Source: Moringa oleifera (Eukaryota > Streptophyta > Magnoliopsida > Brassicales > Moringaceae). From it: a stretch of 64,000 nt of DNA. The DNA is taken from contig JAJFZO010000799.1 in the NCBI GenBank assembly GCA_021397835.1, positions 1,240,001 to 1,304,000 on the forward strand, in the 5' to 3' direction. Positions 1 through 11,895 of this stretch are shown here, one piece after another (the stretch's first letter is position 1; each line of letters starts with the position of its first letter). The notes below the pieces were generated by a model, which saw only the letters and a program-made list of their open reading frames with translations, was not told the DNA's origin and searched no databases. The position numbers were made by a program, and so were the translations under genes.

Positions 1-194
1 TCTTCATCTTCTTCCTTATCCTTTTCATCTTCATCCTCTTTATCTTCATCACCATCCTCATTTTTCTCCTCTTGTTCTTCATTTTTCTTCCCTTCTAAAA
101 TTTATCACTAAAATCCTCAAACTTAGTAAACTCCTTTAAAATAACACATTGATGTAATGTAGAGTCAGTATCATTACTCTAAAAGAGAATCAAT

Positions 195-430
195 TTACGT
201 AACAATTATAAAATAAAAATACAAAATTAATATACGATTCATATAATACGTTATCAAAATCAATATATAAAATATACAAAACAAAATCAATATACAATTC
301 TATACAATATGTTATGATTGAGTACTCTAAGCTACAATTCTTACAAGATTTTTTTTTTAAAAAAAGAATATACTAAACCAATATATAATTTATAAAATCA
401 ACATACGATCCAATACGTTAAATTACAATT
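195..430. repeat. TACGATT-type short-motif array (copy 2, left block)
   Basis: AT-rich stretch with repeated ATATACGATTC, ATACGTTA, ATATACAATTC and CATACGATCC words spaced 15-40 bp apart. It belongs to the same motif family as the arrays at 1280-1580, 2590-2800, 23426-23930, 26480-27040 and 29985-30170. Confidence 0.5.
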
Positions 431-1279
431 TTAATAATCAAGTTCTTATTTAAGACTGATAGTATATAACTTGGGAAATCAAGTAAATATTTGCTATAAT
501 AAAGTAATGATTTAATTTACTTATAACATACTTTATAAAAAAAAATAACCAAAACAAAGTTACCTCATCGCACATTGTTTTTGAGACATTATATGAGGGA
601 TTTCGACCATTAATTTCATAGTTTTTAATCGTAAGCTGGATGAATTTAAGAAAACTCATTTACTCCATACCCCTCATCAAAGGAATTTATAAGGTTTACC
701 TTTGGTTTTATGAGGTTTAATTTCACATTTATAGCATTTAAGCGATGTTAGACCTTTGGATCCTCTTCAACCTTCTCAATTCGAGTTGAGCTAATTACTT
801 TTTTCTCAATTGCCCCTTCGGCTATCTCCTTCATAAAATGAGCTTCCATTTCCCTTTCCCTTTTCCTCTTCCTTTCTATTCTTTCCCTTTCTTCCTTTCT
901 TTTTCCCTCTTTATTTCTTAATCGCTTAACAATTGTGAACCCCACAAGTCAATGTAAATAAGAATGCCTGGAAAATGATAATTAAAATCTCGATAAGAGA
1001 GATACATTACAAAGCTAATATTAAAATTAACAAAACTTATATGTTTTAGGAAAAGAAGTAGATAATTTTGTACTTTGAACGTGCGCAAGTAGCAACCATA
1101 TTAGAGATTTACAGCTATAAAGATAACACAGTCTCTCCAACATTAACATATTTTAAGGTTCTGGTGCCTAACATAATTTGGCTCTAGTTTTAGCTTAACC
1201 TTCATTTGAAATCACAAAATCGAGACTTGAATCAGACCACAAAATCATGAATTTAAGGTAGAAGACATAAATAAAAATG

Positions 1280-1580
1280 TGAAATCATCATGATTAAGAT
1301 ATAAAATTAGTAAGTGAAGATATGAAATTAAGAAACAAGATACAAAATTAATAAATGAATATAAGAAATTAAGAAAGAAGATACGAAATTAGTAAATAAA
1401 GATAGGAAAGGAAGTATGAAATACCAATGAATATATGAAACTAAGAACGAATGAATATATGAAACTAAGAACGAATGTACAAACTCAATAAATAAAGATA
1501 CTAAACTAAGAAAAATGATACTAAACTAAGCAAAAAGATACGAAATACTAGTAAATATATGAAACTAAATATGAAATCAT
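1280..1580 (-). repeat. Intronic AGATACGAAATTA-type repeat array (copy 2)
   Basis: A run of degenerate 15-25 bp units such as AAGATACGAAATTAGTAAAT, AGATATGAAATTAAGAAA and GAATATATGAAACTAAGAAC. On the minus strand it reads TTTCGTATCTT, the same pattern and the same position (after the second DUF1985 exon) as the intron array at 23426-23930 in copy 1. Confidence 0.7.
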
Positions 1581-1589
1581 AAGTCATAG

Positions 1590-2558
1590 ATTGGAATTTA
1601 CACTATTTGTGAAGATATTCTTATAGTCTTTATAATGGACCTTGTGAGGGAACCTCCTTTGATAAATTCGAGGCAAAGGTAAGTTAAAGTTTAACAACCT
1701 GGTAGGTAGTGCCTTCAGTGCAAAAAATTATGAAAAAAAACCAAGTTCTATTTCACTTATCTGAATTAAAACAACCTAGTATCATGCACAAGTTCTATTT
1801 CACAAGTCATAAATATGCAAAATAATAAACATAAAAATAAATTCTGACTTACATGTAATGCTCATACGAAACCATAGGCATTATAGCTCAACCCATGACC
1901 TTTCATTGCTCAATTTGCAATCACCTTTTTAAAGTGCAACAAGGAGTTAGTAGACTCATGTACCTTATGAAAAGCTATTAAATACTTTTAAATTATCAAC
2001 AAGATGAAATTATATTGTAAGGACCTATTGTCACTCATCATGATCTTTGATAAAACCATTTAGTAGGTATAGTAACCCTAACTTCACCTTATCATCAAGA
2101 TCTTCAAACTCTCCTTGCCACAACCTTGTTTTCACATTTTTGCTATTAACTTTGACCTTACCCCCCCAAAGTTTGATAAGGATGCTAAATGAATTAGCTT
2201 TGATATTTTTCATGTTTGGTAACTCCTTAAATTTCAACTTGATAATTAGGTAGAATTGTACCTTACTGAAAAAAAAAAACTTTAGTCTCACTAAGTCTAA
2301 ACTATATCTTGACGTGTGGTTCTGTTGAATCTCTTAGAGTAGCAAGTTATAAAAAATGATCCTAAAAAAATTGAAATCATTATAAACGTGCAAGAAATGC
2401 CTCGAACAAGTGTTACTAAACTTCTCTTTTTGTGAGCCATTGAAAATTTTTCTTAGAGTTGAGATGACATTATTATCATAGTGCTTCAATATCTTTTCAA
2501 TCTTTCAAGACCTTTTAAGGGTCACATATGGTTTGTAAATAGCTTCAGTGATGGCCAT
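1590..2558 (-). pseudogene. Broken DUF1985 (Ulp1-like MULE protein) N-terminal region, copy 2
   Basis: On the minus strand an ATG at 2558 opens MAITEAIYKPYVTLKRS, closely like MAISSTSQKPYVIPRES of the copy at 22478, and then meets TGA where copy 1 has TGG (Trp). Further blocks are recognisable: TRLWQGEFEDLDDKVKLGL and YLLNGFIKDHDE (about 2040-2140), against TRLLEGEFEDEDDKLKLGL and YLLNGFIKGHDE in copy 1, then NYNAYGF-like sequence near 1880. The stop codons, a run of A in the middle of the exon (2269-2279) and loss of frame make it a pseudogene. The family assignment (DUF1985 of plant Ulp1-like transposon proteins) is from recognition of the block pattern; no search was run. Confidence 0.65.
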
Positions 2559-2589
2559 TTATGCTTTGATTAAAAAAAAAAACAACCAA

Positions 2590-2800
2590 ACAAATAGATA
2601 TCACAAATAAGTTATGAATTCATGAATAAATTATGATTTAAGTATAATTTGATTACGATTTAATCAAACAGGATACGATTATATAATATGTGGGATGATT
2701 TGGTAAAAAAATATACGATTTTATAACATAAACAATGACAAAAAAATATAATTTATACAATTTGAATACAATAAAATATATACGATTTAGGCAAAGATGA
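2590..2800. repeat. TACGATTT array upstream of the copy 2 start codon
   Basis: Several GATTACGATTTAAT, GGATACGATTATA, ATATACGATTTTA and ATATACGATTTAG words. This region separates the terminal repeat from the start codon and makes that interval about 500 bp longer than in copy 1 (872 against 363 bp). Confidence 0.6.
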
Positions 2801-3309
2801 TTTGATTTCATAACATGATATGGTTCTTAGAAATATGTCACGAAATTAATCAAATGAAGCGCAATGACATACTTAGACATCGAAGATTCATAAACCAATA
2901 ACAAAATCCAAAGAAAGTTATTCAGAAACATGCATTCAAGCTTTCAAAGCCATAAAGTTAACACAAAAATGCAAAAAAAAAAATAAAAAAATAAAAAAAT
3001 AAAAAAACAAAAGATAGATCCAACACCGGAAGATGATTCGGTCTCTGAGTATCCAACAAGTAAAAAATCCTAAATTTGAGCAGAATATATCGTTTAAAAT
3101 AATACCTTCATTGATTTTTGAGTGTATCACTAACTTTTGAATGCTTTTTGAGCACTGATATATAGTAAAAACTAAGATATTAACAAATATCGATTGAAAA
3201 AAGTTGAAAAGAAATAACGAAGTGTAATCTGATTGTAAGGAGAAAGGGAAAGAAAAACGTTTGAGAGGTTTGATTTTTTATTTTTTATATATGAACAAAC
3301 AAGTAATTA

Positions 3310-3430
3310 CACATCATTCATTAAAGATAATTTGATCTAAAAAATCTAAAAAGTACTAAAAACCATACATTAATAAAATTTAGTTATTCACATAAATAAC
3401 ATATACGAACGTTTCAAAAAAAAATTTCAT
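3310..3430 (-). repeat. Terminal inverted repeat of MULE copy 2
   Basis: The reverse complement of this stretch aligns without large gaps to 22115-22235. Shared words include TTCGTATATGTTATTTATGTG against TCCGTACAAGGATATTTGCG, TTAATGTATGGTTTTTAG against TAATGTATTTGTTTTTAG, and GTAATTACTTGTTTG against GCAATTACTTATTTG just inside. The outermost base should lie near 3430. Confidence 0.7.
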
Positions 3431-3790
3431 ATTAAAGTTATAGTCACGATATAATTCATTGATATTTCTACAGTAAAATTTATCCATTGCTCTAGGAACT
3501 AAGTTTGACATTTTCTTATTGGGCAATGTAGTTGCCAGGTCACCTCCACACAAGCACCCAAATGCCACATCATTTTATATTACACCATTTTATAATATAC
3601 GTCAATTCCGCTCACTCCTCAGTATCTCTTTGGCGGGTCAGCAAACACATGAGTGACACGTCAGCGCCGACCTGGCACTCAAGAGGTAAACGAGGAGTCC
3701 TCAGCAGTAAGAGAGAGAGAGAGCAGCGAAAGGACGGAGTTGTCATTTTCAGACACCTACTACTCCCTTTATAATGAGGGTGTGGACGGC
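3431..3790 (+). promoter_or_regulatory. AGO1 promoter region
   Basis: About 360 bp lie between the transposon end at 3430 and the inferred start of AGO1 transcription. A TTTATAAT element at 3768-3775 fits a TATA box, with the start of the mRNA expected about 30 bp downstream. A GTGACACGTCA element at 3653-3663 holds an ACGTCA core of the bZIP-binding type. A short GA run lies at 3711-3722. The start site is inferred from spacing only. Confidence 0.45.
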
Positions 3791-3799
3791 TTTCGGGGG

Positions 3800-5066
3800 T
3801 TTTCACAGGAAGTGTTGGGCAGACCCATTTTTTTAAAGTTTCTCTCTCTCTCTCTCTCTCTCTCTCTAGGACAGTAGTGGTGTAGTACCATTTGTTATCT
3901 CCTTTTCGCTCTGGAGTGAGAGTGTGGTGTTGTACGGTTGGCCTTTTCTTTTCACTTTACAGTGGACGATAAGCGGTATTGCGACAGCGGTTTTCAGGTA
4001 TAAGTGGCGGTTTTGGTCTTTTACTCATGTCATGCTACTTCGATTTTGTTTTGATTGTTATTCTCTAGGTTTTGGGTCATGTGTTCTTGATTTGTTAATT
4101 TCTGATGATGTTTGGGCTTGGATCTTCTTCATTTCGGTAAGCCTGAGTATGTTTTTTTTGAGTGATTGCGAACTATCATCTCGATCTACTCCGTATGAAA
4201 GTTTTGCTCTGTGGTTTGTATTTACCCTTCAGTTTTAATGTTGTTTTACCATTTCCAGGTGTTTTTCTTTCCTGAAACTGTTGTTATATTTTGTTATAGA
4301 TCGCTAGATCTTTTCCTCTCTGCTTTACAATTGGTTTTTTCATTTTAGTTTATCAAGTTACATGTTGTCCTTTTAAAGGGCTGTTACTCAGATTTGATGT
4401 TAGGGTTTTGTGCAAATCATATAATATTTGCGTGAGTTGGGTCTCTAATAGTATGTTTTGCCATCTATAATATTTATTTCACAACTGTGATGATGCTATG
4501 CTATTGATTTCTGGGTTTGCATTTTCTTCTTTGGGTACCATCAGTTTTAGGGTTTCGCTAAATTTGTTTTTTCAAGTGGTAAGAACATGCACTTCTATGA
4601 ATTTTGGTTTTCAGATATAAACCATCTGTTTTGTTCCATGTGAAATTGATTGCACTTTCCTCTCCATGTTTCACCCTTGCATTTTTGGTATTATTGTGCT
4701 CTAGCAGTTAGCTGGAAAAGTAATTACTAGAATAGTTTTATGTGCTGAATCTTGCTTCAGGGGTTTATTTTATTGGTTTTTACGTTGTTCTATCAGTCAA
4801 CAGAAGAAGTAATTATTACTATTGGGGGGTTTATTCTGTTGGTTTTGCTTTGTCTTATATTCTTGTTTACCTTCACCATTAGTTATATGCTTCATCTATG
4901 CTATTTCACCCTGCTACTTTTGCTCCAATTTTGTTTCTGATGTTAACATGTGGTATTATGTCCTGGTCGGAAGAAGTGTGTTGCTTTTACTCAGCTTGTT
5001 ATGTGTTAAGTTATTCCCCCTCTGCTATTTAACTATGCTTTTTCCTCTCTCTGTGCAGATATCACT
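3800..5066 (+). other. AGO1: AGO1 5' UTR with leader intron
   Basis: The untranslated first exon probably ends at 3997 (TTTTCAG|GTATAA). A 1061-bp leader intron runs to 5058 (CTCTGTGCAG), leaving only 8 nt before the ATG. The intron is T-rich and has no convincing coding sequence. No upstream ATG is seen in the retained leader downstream of about 3800. Confidence 0.6.
3839..3868 (+). repeat. (CT)n microsatellite in the AGO1 5' leader
   Basis: A pure CT run of about 14 units sits in the presumed first, untranslated exon, 30-70 bp after the TATA-like box. CT-rich leaders are common in plant genes. Confidence 0.8.
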
Positions 5067-8000
5067 ATGGTTAGGAAGAGGAGAACTGAACTTCCTCCTA
5101 GTGGTGGTGAGAGCTCTGAGGCCCAGGAAGTGGGTAGTGGTCGTGGTTCTCAACGTGCTGCTGAAAGGAGTTCTTCACAGCAACAAGGAGCATACCAAGG
5201 TGGAAGGGGTTGGAGTCCTCAGTCTCAGCAAGGAGGCCGTGGAGGTTATGGTGGTAGCCGAGGGCGTGGAATGCCCCAGCAGCAGCAGCATTATGGTGGG
5301 CCTCCTGAATATCAAAGCAGGGGAAGGGGAGGGCCCCCCCAGCAAGGAGGTCGCGGAGGATACAGTGTCCGTGGAGGACCTTCTTCTGGTGGACCATCAA
5401 GACCACCAGTTCCCGAGCTGCACCAAGCAACCATGCCAATGTATCAAGCTATAACGACGACTCAGCCTACTCCAACAGAGGTGGGTGCTTCATCCGGTCC
5501 GTCAGAGCCTTCGGCAGTGGCCCAGCAATTTCAGCAGCTTTCTATCCAGCAAGAAGGTTCGTCCAGCCAGATGAGTCAACCTGTGCCACCCTCAAGCAAA
5601 TCTATGAGATTTCCTCCACGGCCTGGAAAGGGTGTCACTGGCACGAGGTGTATTGTCAAGGCCAACCATTTCTTTGCTGAGTTACCTGACAAAGATCTGC
5701 ACCAGTATGATGTAGGTCATGTTATCCTTGATTTCTGGGTCTCAAATGCTCTCTTTAGTGAATGCAAATTTAAACACTAACAGTTATTGGTAATTCTAAA
5801 TAGGTTACAATAACACCAGAGGTCACATCCAGAGGAGTAAACCGTGCTGTGATGCAGCAGCTTGTGAAATTATACCGAGATTCTCATCTAGGGAAGCGTC
5901 TTCCTGCCTATGATGGTCGAAAGAGTCTGTATACTGCTGGTCCGCTTCCTTTCTCATCAAAGGAGTTTAGAATTACTCTTATTGATGAAGATGATGGATC
6001 AGGCGGACAAAGGTTCATCTCAAGTTCTCAGTTTCTCCATCTTCTTCTTTAACTTTTGATTGTCTCTGCACCTTGAGTAACTGCTGGTTCTCTTCTTGCT
6101 TAACACAGAAGAGAGCGGGAATTCAGAGTTGTGATAAAATTTGCTGCCCGTGCGGACCTACACCATTTAGGACTCTTTTTGCATGGAAGGCAAGCTGATG
6201 CACCTCAGGAAGCTCTTCAAGTTCTTGACATTGTTCTCCGTGAATTACCTACTACTCGGTACTACTGATGCTTCTTCCCTTGGCATTCTTTATACTTTTG
6301 CATGCTGTTGGTTTGATCTGATAACTAGCTAGCATTCATATTATAGGTACTGTCCTGTGGGTCGGTCATTTTATTCCCCTGATCTTGGGAGAAGGCAGCC
6401 ACTTGGTGAGGGGCTAGAAAGCTGGCGCGGTTTCTACCAAAGCATTCGTCCTACTCAAATGGGCCTCTCTCTAAATATTGGTAGAATATATTTTCCTACA
6501 TCTCCATAGTAAATGCATGTAGTACTTTCTGACCAAAATTTATCAAAAGTTCCTCCATAATGCCCAGACGTGGCTGGGGCTTACTTATGAGAGTAAATTT
6601 ACCATGCTGTAGATATGTCCTCCACTGCTTTCATTGAGCCATTGCCAGTCATTGACTTCGTGGCCCAGCTACTGAATAGGGATGTGTCTTCTCGACCTTT
6701 GTTGGATGCTGATCGTGTAAAGGTTAGACTTTAATATTCTGGTCCTTTTTGAGATACTTTATTTGGGTAGTTTTGATATACACAGACACCGGCACACTCA
6801 CACTCACACTCACACTCACACTCACACAGACATACCCACTCACACGGACAAACATGTACTGTGGATGAATTGTTTCCTCTGCTGATGTTCTTGTATGAGC
6901 CAGGTGCTTGCTGTGTGTCTGTTTGTCCTTTGAAACTTAATAGAGAATATCTCATGCAGCCAGCTCCTTCGTAAACTAGTTGACTCTAGGTCATATTTTA
7001 TATGTTTTTGATATGACCACCACTTATTGCATATCAATAGATAAAGAAAGCTCCTAGAGAAGTCAAGGTTGAAGTCATATTTTATATGTTTTTTGGTATG
7101 ACCCCCTCTTATTGCGTATCAACAGATAAAGAAAGCTCTTAGAGGAGTCAAGGTTGAAGTTACACACCGTGGAAATATGCGTAGAAAGTACCGTATATCT
7201 GGTTTGACATCGCAGGCTACGCGTGAATTAACGTGAGTATTAGTATCATGTGTCGCAGAAGAATAATATTTTTACATGTTAATTAGAAAAGGCACCAAAC
7301 GAGTTCCACCCATGGACTCATATGATTAGCTATCTAGAGGTTAGGACATCTGTGAACTCTGCGAAAGTCCTCAATTATAAAACTAACCTGTTGCTGAAGC
7401 TTCTTATAAATCATTCTTTATCTAATTGCATATGTTTGTGATCACCTTGATATGTTGTATAAAACTTACTTCCTTAATATGAACTGTTTTTCTTTTAGGT
7501 TTCCGGTTGATGAAAGAGGTACCATGAAATCTGTTGTTGAGTATTTCTATGAAACCTATGGTTTTGTAATTCAACATACCCAGTGGCCTTGTCTACAAGT
7601 GGGAAATCAGCAGAGGCCAAATTATTTGCCCATGGAGGTAAATATATGTAAATATGTTTGCTCCCCAGATATATCATGTATGTTAATCCATGACTAGTGA
7701 GTTTTTTGTTCATTATAAGGTCTGCAAGATTGTTGAGGGTCAGAGGTACTCTAAAAGGTTGAACGAGAGACAGATTACTGCTTTGCTGAAGGTGACCTGT
7801 CAACGTCCCCAGGAAAGAGAGTTTGATATAATTCGGGTATGTAACTTGGGTAGAGATTTTTATTTCAATTTTCTGAACTTAAGTATGAGTCATTGAACTG
7901 CTAGCATGAAATATTTTTGTCATATGCATGTTTGTGTGGCACGTGAATCAGAACTCTTGGAACACTGTTGAAATGTACATGTTTTATGATTCTTCTCTTG

Positions 8001-11000
8001 TAATTTCTATTTTATGCATGCTTAAGATGCAAGTCTACTGCTCCTAATTAATACTAGAATGTGATTTCTCCTCCTTTCTCCCCTTGGCATCTTGGAGTTG
8101 TATTGGATGAGCTCTTCTAATTCATGTTATATTAATTTTTTGAATTTTTATTGGGATTTGGCACATGAGCAAAGATTACTAAATATCCACTTCAATGTAT
8201 TTTTAATTTCTAATACAGTTTACTGCCAACTTTTTAGACCGTTCGTCATAATGCCTATCATAATGATCCTTATGCAAAGGAGTTTGGCATCAAAATCAGT
8301 GAGAAGCTTGCTTCAGTTGAAGCTCGTATTCTGCCTGCACCATGGGTAAATTATTCTTCTTTTTGGTGCCTCTATCTTGTTTTCTGCTGCCAATTTCGTA
8401 GACATCATCAGTTTAAGCTCTTTTTGTTGTGTAGCTTAAATATCATGATACGGGTAGAGAAAAGGATTGCCTGCCACAGGTTGGACAATGGAACATGATG
8501 AATAAGGTATTTCTCTATGATTCTATGGCCTTTGAAGGTATTGGTGTTCTGGTTAACTGATAGAAGGTCCGTCTTTTTAGAATGCCTCCTTATATAAGAA
8601 AATGGGTATTCATGACTGAAATACATCATTCACCTATATGGGTCTGTGCTGGTCTGGTTCATGAAATGTTGGATATAGAGCAAATCTGCCATCTGTTAAT
8701 TTTAGGGCACAAACTCTGATGAAGTTGATAGTTAATGCATAAATTGGTTACAATTGAGCTTGTGCGTGGCTCTGTTTGGGGGGGCGGAGTTCTTGTTCCA
8801 ATAGATATATATTATTTTATCTATTTATCTCTGTCTTCTACAAACTTTAGTCTTGCTCTCGTTCTCAATATATTTGAATAGGGAATCTGTAGTGCTTTTT
8901 GCTCTCCTTTGGTATCTTAGGTTGTAACGTATCAACAGGTTAAAAATTGGAAAATAACTTGGCAGTGTATGATGACGCTAAAGGATGGAAATGCAATAGA
9001 GGTTTGGTATTGCATGCATATGGGAATAAAGCCATAATCAGGGTTGGTAATCTGACTTTGGATTGGTGAGAGGCTGTTCAAGATTGGATGGACCACTGTA
9101 AGATTATCAACTGTCAAAAGGACTTGAGTAACGGCTGTAAATATAAATAATTCTCTAAATGGTTTGTGTTCTCTTTTTGTTTTGTTTGTTTGTTTTTTCT
9201 TTGTGTGGAAGTGAGGAGGGGGTTGGCAACTCCCTTAATCCTGATGTAGGGATGATTGGTTGTCCAAGTAGATGATTATGCACCCTTCTGTTGAAAGTTT
9301 AACTTCATGTTACAACTTTTTCAGGATTTCATGGGTTTTGTAGCATGGTTTCTGATTTTCATGAGTATTTTGTTGCAGAAAATGGTTAATGGGGGAACAG
9401 TTAATAATTGGATCTGCATAAATTTCTCTCGGCAAGTTCAGGACAGTGTGGCTCGTGGATTTTGCTATGAACTTGCTCAGATGTGTCACATATCTGGCAT
9501 GGTACGGTACTTATTCTGATTGTATATTAACTGGTAGTTTTTATGTTTTTCTCTATGTGTTATTTGTCAGATCTCTCTAAACTCGAGTTACTCATTTACA
9601 GGCATTTAATCCCGAGCCAGTACTTCCACCAGTTAGTGCTCGTCCTGAGCAGGTCGAAAGGGTCTTGAAAACTCGGTACCATGATGCCATGACTAAATTA
9701 CAGCCTCAAGGGAAGGAGCTCGACCTCCTCATTGTCATTCTGCCTGACAATAATGGCTCTCTTTATGGTATGAACTGTTACATCGATATAATGCAAAGTG
9801 CATTGCATGGATATATTTGAGTATAACCTAAATATGCATTACCTGTTCATCTCATCGCTGTGTAATGTACCTTCAGGTGATCTGAAAAGGATCTGTGAAA
9901 CAGATCTTGGACTTGTTTCTCAGTGCTGCTTAACGAAGCATGTTTTTAGAATGAGTAAACAATACTTGGCCAATGTGGCATTGAAGATAAATGTGAAGGT
10001 TGGAGGAAGGAATACAGTGCTTGTCGATGCAATATCTAGGCGTATACCTCTAGTCAGTGATCGACCTACTATCATTTTCGGTGCTGATGTCACCCATCCT
10101 CACCCTGGAGAGGATTCAAGCCCATCTATTGCAGCTGTATGTTATTAATGCCTAGCTTCTGCATCCTCCATCAAATGTCTTTTTGCTAGATTGTTGCTAC
10201 TTTTGTTAATTATTTGTATAATGATAGCAAATGTAATTGAATATCAGGTTGTGGCTTCCCAAGATTGGCCTGAGATCACAAAGTATGCTGGTTTGGTTTG
10301 TGCTCAAGCTCATCGGCAGGAGCTCATTCAAGATCTATTCAAACAATGGCAGGATCCTGTAAGAGGGACTGTGTCTGGTGGCATGATTAAGTACGATCAT
10401 AATCTGTCACATTTTATGTTGATTGGAGTTTTGTTGGCTGCTCGTCGGGTTAACTTTCTTGCTTTGTTTGCTTCCATTCTTGTTGACCAGGGAGCTGCTC
10501 ATATCCTTCCGAAGAGCAACTGGGCATAAGCCTCAGCGCATCATTTTTTATAGGTATTTTCATTCTCTTAATATTTTCTGCTTTCCTACATCTCTGTACT
10601 TTGTTTAATTATTATTATTATTGTTATTTAAATATGTGTTTGCTTATAGTATATTTATAGAGATATTCATAGTCCCTTTATACTCTGTGCCTTTCTATAT
10701 CTCTGTACTGTCTCCAATGACTGCGTATTTTTATTTTTTACAAATATATTTACAGGGATGGTGTTAGCGAAGGGCAGTTTTATCAAGTTCTACTCTATGA
10801 GCTTGATGCTATCCGCAAGGTAGATCTGCTTTGTGAGATAACCTTTTTCCCCTAGTTATCCATTGTTGTCCCTCTTCTATGCATTTGTTGAATGTGTTGG
10901 GTACATGCTCATGCTTAGATCTCTTTCATTCAGGCATGTGCCTCTTTGGAGCCAAACTATCAGCCTCCAGTTACTTTTGTTGTGGTTCAGAAGCGTCATC

Positions 11001-11895
11001 ACACAAGGTTGTTTGCCAACAACCATTCTGATCGTAATGCGGTTGACAAGAGTGGGAATATTTTGCCAGGTAATGGAACTGAGATAATCTAAATTAGTTT
11101 GCACTTGTATTTATGTTGTTGAGTTAAAAATCTCTTTATGCAAATCACTGATCTGTTGACTGCAGGGACGGTGGTGGACTCCAAAATCTGTCACCCCACT
11201 GAATTTGATTTTTATCTATGCAGCCATGCTGGCATTCAGGTATGGTGCATGACCTTCTAATAATTGTTGAAGTCCATTTGAATGTCAATCCCATTTCTAA
11301 TTCATGCTGAACTTCATGAACAGGGTACAAGTCGGCCTGCTCATTACCATGTGCTGTGGGATGAGAACGAGTTTACAGCTGATGCATTGCAGTCTCTTAC
11401 GAACAACCTTTGCTACACGTAAGTTTAGTTTTGGCATCTCTGTATCAATCAAGGGTGAAACTTTGATCTTTATGTTATCAAGTTATGCATGTATGAGGTA
11501 CATTAATATTGGATTTTAACTTAAGAATATGATGCAAGCATTACCTTTTCAATTCTTGCAGTTATGCAAGATGCACCCGATCTGTCTCCATTGGTTAGTT
11601 CTCTCTCTCTCTCTCCATATATATATATATATATATGATGTTGCACTGAAGTGTCGCTTCTGATGTGACAGTGCCCCCGGCATACTATGCCCATCTAGCT
11701 GCTTTTCGAGCTCGTTTTTACATGGAACCAGAGACTTCAGACAGTGGGTCAATGACAAGTGGTACTGCTGCTGGTCGAGGGGGTGCTGGTGGAGGTGCAG
11801 CTGCAAGAAGCACGCGTGGACCTAGTGCCAGTGCTGCTGTCAGGCCTCTACCAGCCCTCAAGGAGAATGTTAAGCGTGTTATGTTCTACTGTTAG
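5067..11895 (+). CDS. AGO1: ARGONAUTE 1, miRNA-guided RNA slicer
   Basis: Core protein of the plant RNA-induced silencing complex: it binds 21-nt small RNAs and cleaves or represses target mRNAs. Coding exons: 5067-5711, 5804-6012, 6109-6258, 6347-6480, 6613-6722, 7126-7232, 7499-7637, 7720-7836, 8238-8345, 8435-8506, 9379-9501, 9602-9767, 9877-10136, 10248-10390, 10491-10553, 10756-10819, 10934-11069, 11166-11239, 11324-11418, 11562-11593, 11672-11895. They sum to 3171 nt (1056 aa), close to Arabidopsis AGO1 (1048 aa), and all junctions are GT-AG. A Gly/Gln-rich N-terminus ([15 protein letters not shown], about 1-150) precedes the N, PAZ, MID and PIWI domains. Catalytic residues are visible: D764 ([13 protein letters not shown]), E805 (AHRQELIQ), D850 ([10 protein letters not shown]), H990 (YYAHLAAF). 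The C-terminus is RVMFYC. The ATG has A at -3 and G at +4. Identity is secure; AGO10 is less likely because of the N-terminus and the miR168 site. Confidence 0.97.
5410..5430 (+). promoter_or_regulatory. miR168 target site in AGO1 mRNA
   Basis: The 21-nt segment TTCCCGAGCTGCACCAAGCA-A is nearly complementary to plant miR168. Against a perfect site it has mismatches at 5417 (opposite miRNA nucleotide 14) and 5429 (opposite nucleotide 2). It lies at the position known for AGO1 in other plants, within codons for VPELHQA (about residues 115-121). Cleavage would fall between 5420 and 5421. This is the established feedback loop in which AGO1 limits its own mRNA. Confidence 0.93.
6793..6830 (+). repeat. 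(CACACT)n minisatellite in AGO1 intron
   Basis: About five to six tandem CACACT hexamers, followed by related CACACAGACA and CACACGGACA words, inside the intron 6723-7125. Confidence 0.85.
6990..7158 (+). repeat. 84-85 bp tandem duplication covering an AGO1 splice acceptor and start of an exon
   Basis: Copy A (6990-7073) and copy B (7074-7158) each hold GTCATATTTTATATG, a pyrimidine tract, a CAATAG or CAACAG acceptor, and the first 33 nt of the exon encoding [11 protein letters not shown]. Copy B joins the real exon at 7126. Copy A carries a diverged version ([11 protein letters not shown]) that is stranded in the intron. Using the copy A acceptor at 7041 and the GTATGA at 7096 would add 55 nt and shift the frame. 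Confidence 0.85.
11614..11636 (+). repeat. (AT)n microsatellite in the last AGO1 intron
   Basis: A short AT run preceded by (CT)n at 11600-11613, within the intron 11594-11671. Confidence 0.8.

Larger units (their letters stand above)
1..3430 (-). mobile_element. Decayed MULE (copy 2), DUF1985/Ulp1-carrying type, cut by the window edge
   Basis: Reading the minus strand from 3430 leftwards, this stretch aligns in order with the start of the complete element at 22115-30707. The terminal repeat (about 3310-3430) matches 22115-22235. A pyrimidine-rich leader follows, then a start codon at 2558 and DUF1985-like coding blocks down to about 1870 and near 1600-1700. Next comes a low-complexity intron of TACGAAAT-like repeats (about 1280-1580), and an exon near 1140-1200 matching the one that starts at 23938. 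A lysine/glutamate-rich coiled-coil-like block at 745-945 and an acidic block at 1-120 (minus-strand reading) may match the later exons. The other end lies outside the window. Stops and indels break every coding block, so this is a fossil copy. Confidence 0.75.

Noticed and set aside
5098..5439. Minus-strand open frame opposite the AGO1 N-terminal exon
   Set aside because: Shadow of the Gly/Gln-rich coding sequence; no conserved pattern or gene structure.
4822..5454. Open frame of 210 codons overlapping the AGO1 leader intron and first coding exon
   Set aside because: It is a frame-shifted shadow: it reads low-complexity Val/Leu sequence and the AGO1 exon out of frame, while the other frame encodes the conserved AGO1 N-terminus.
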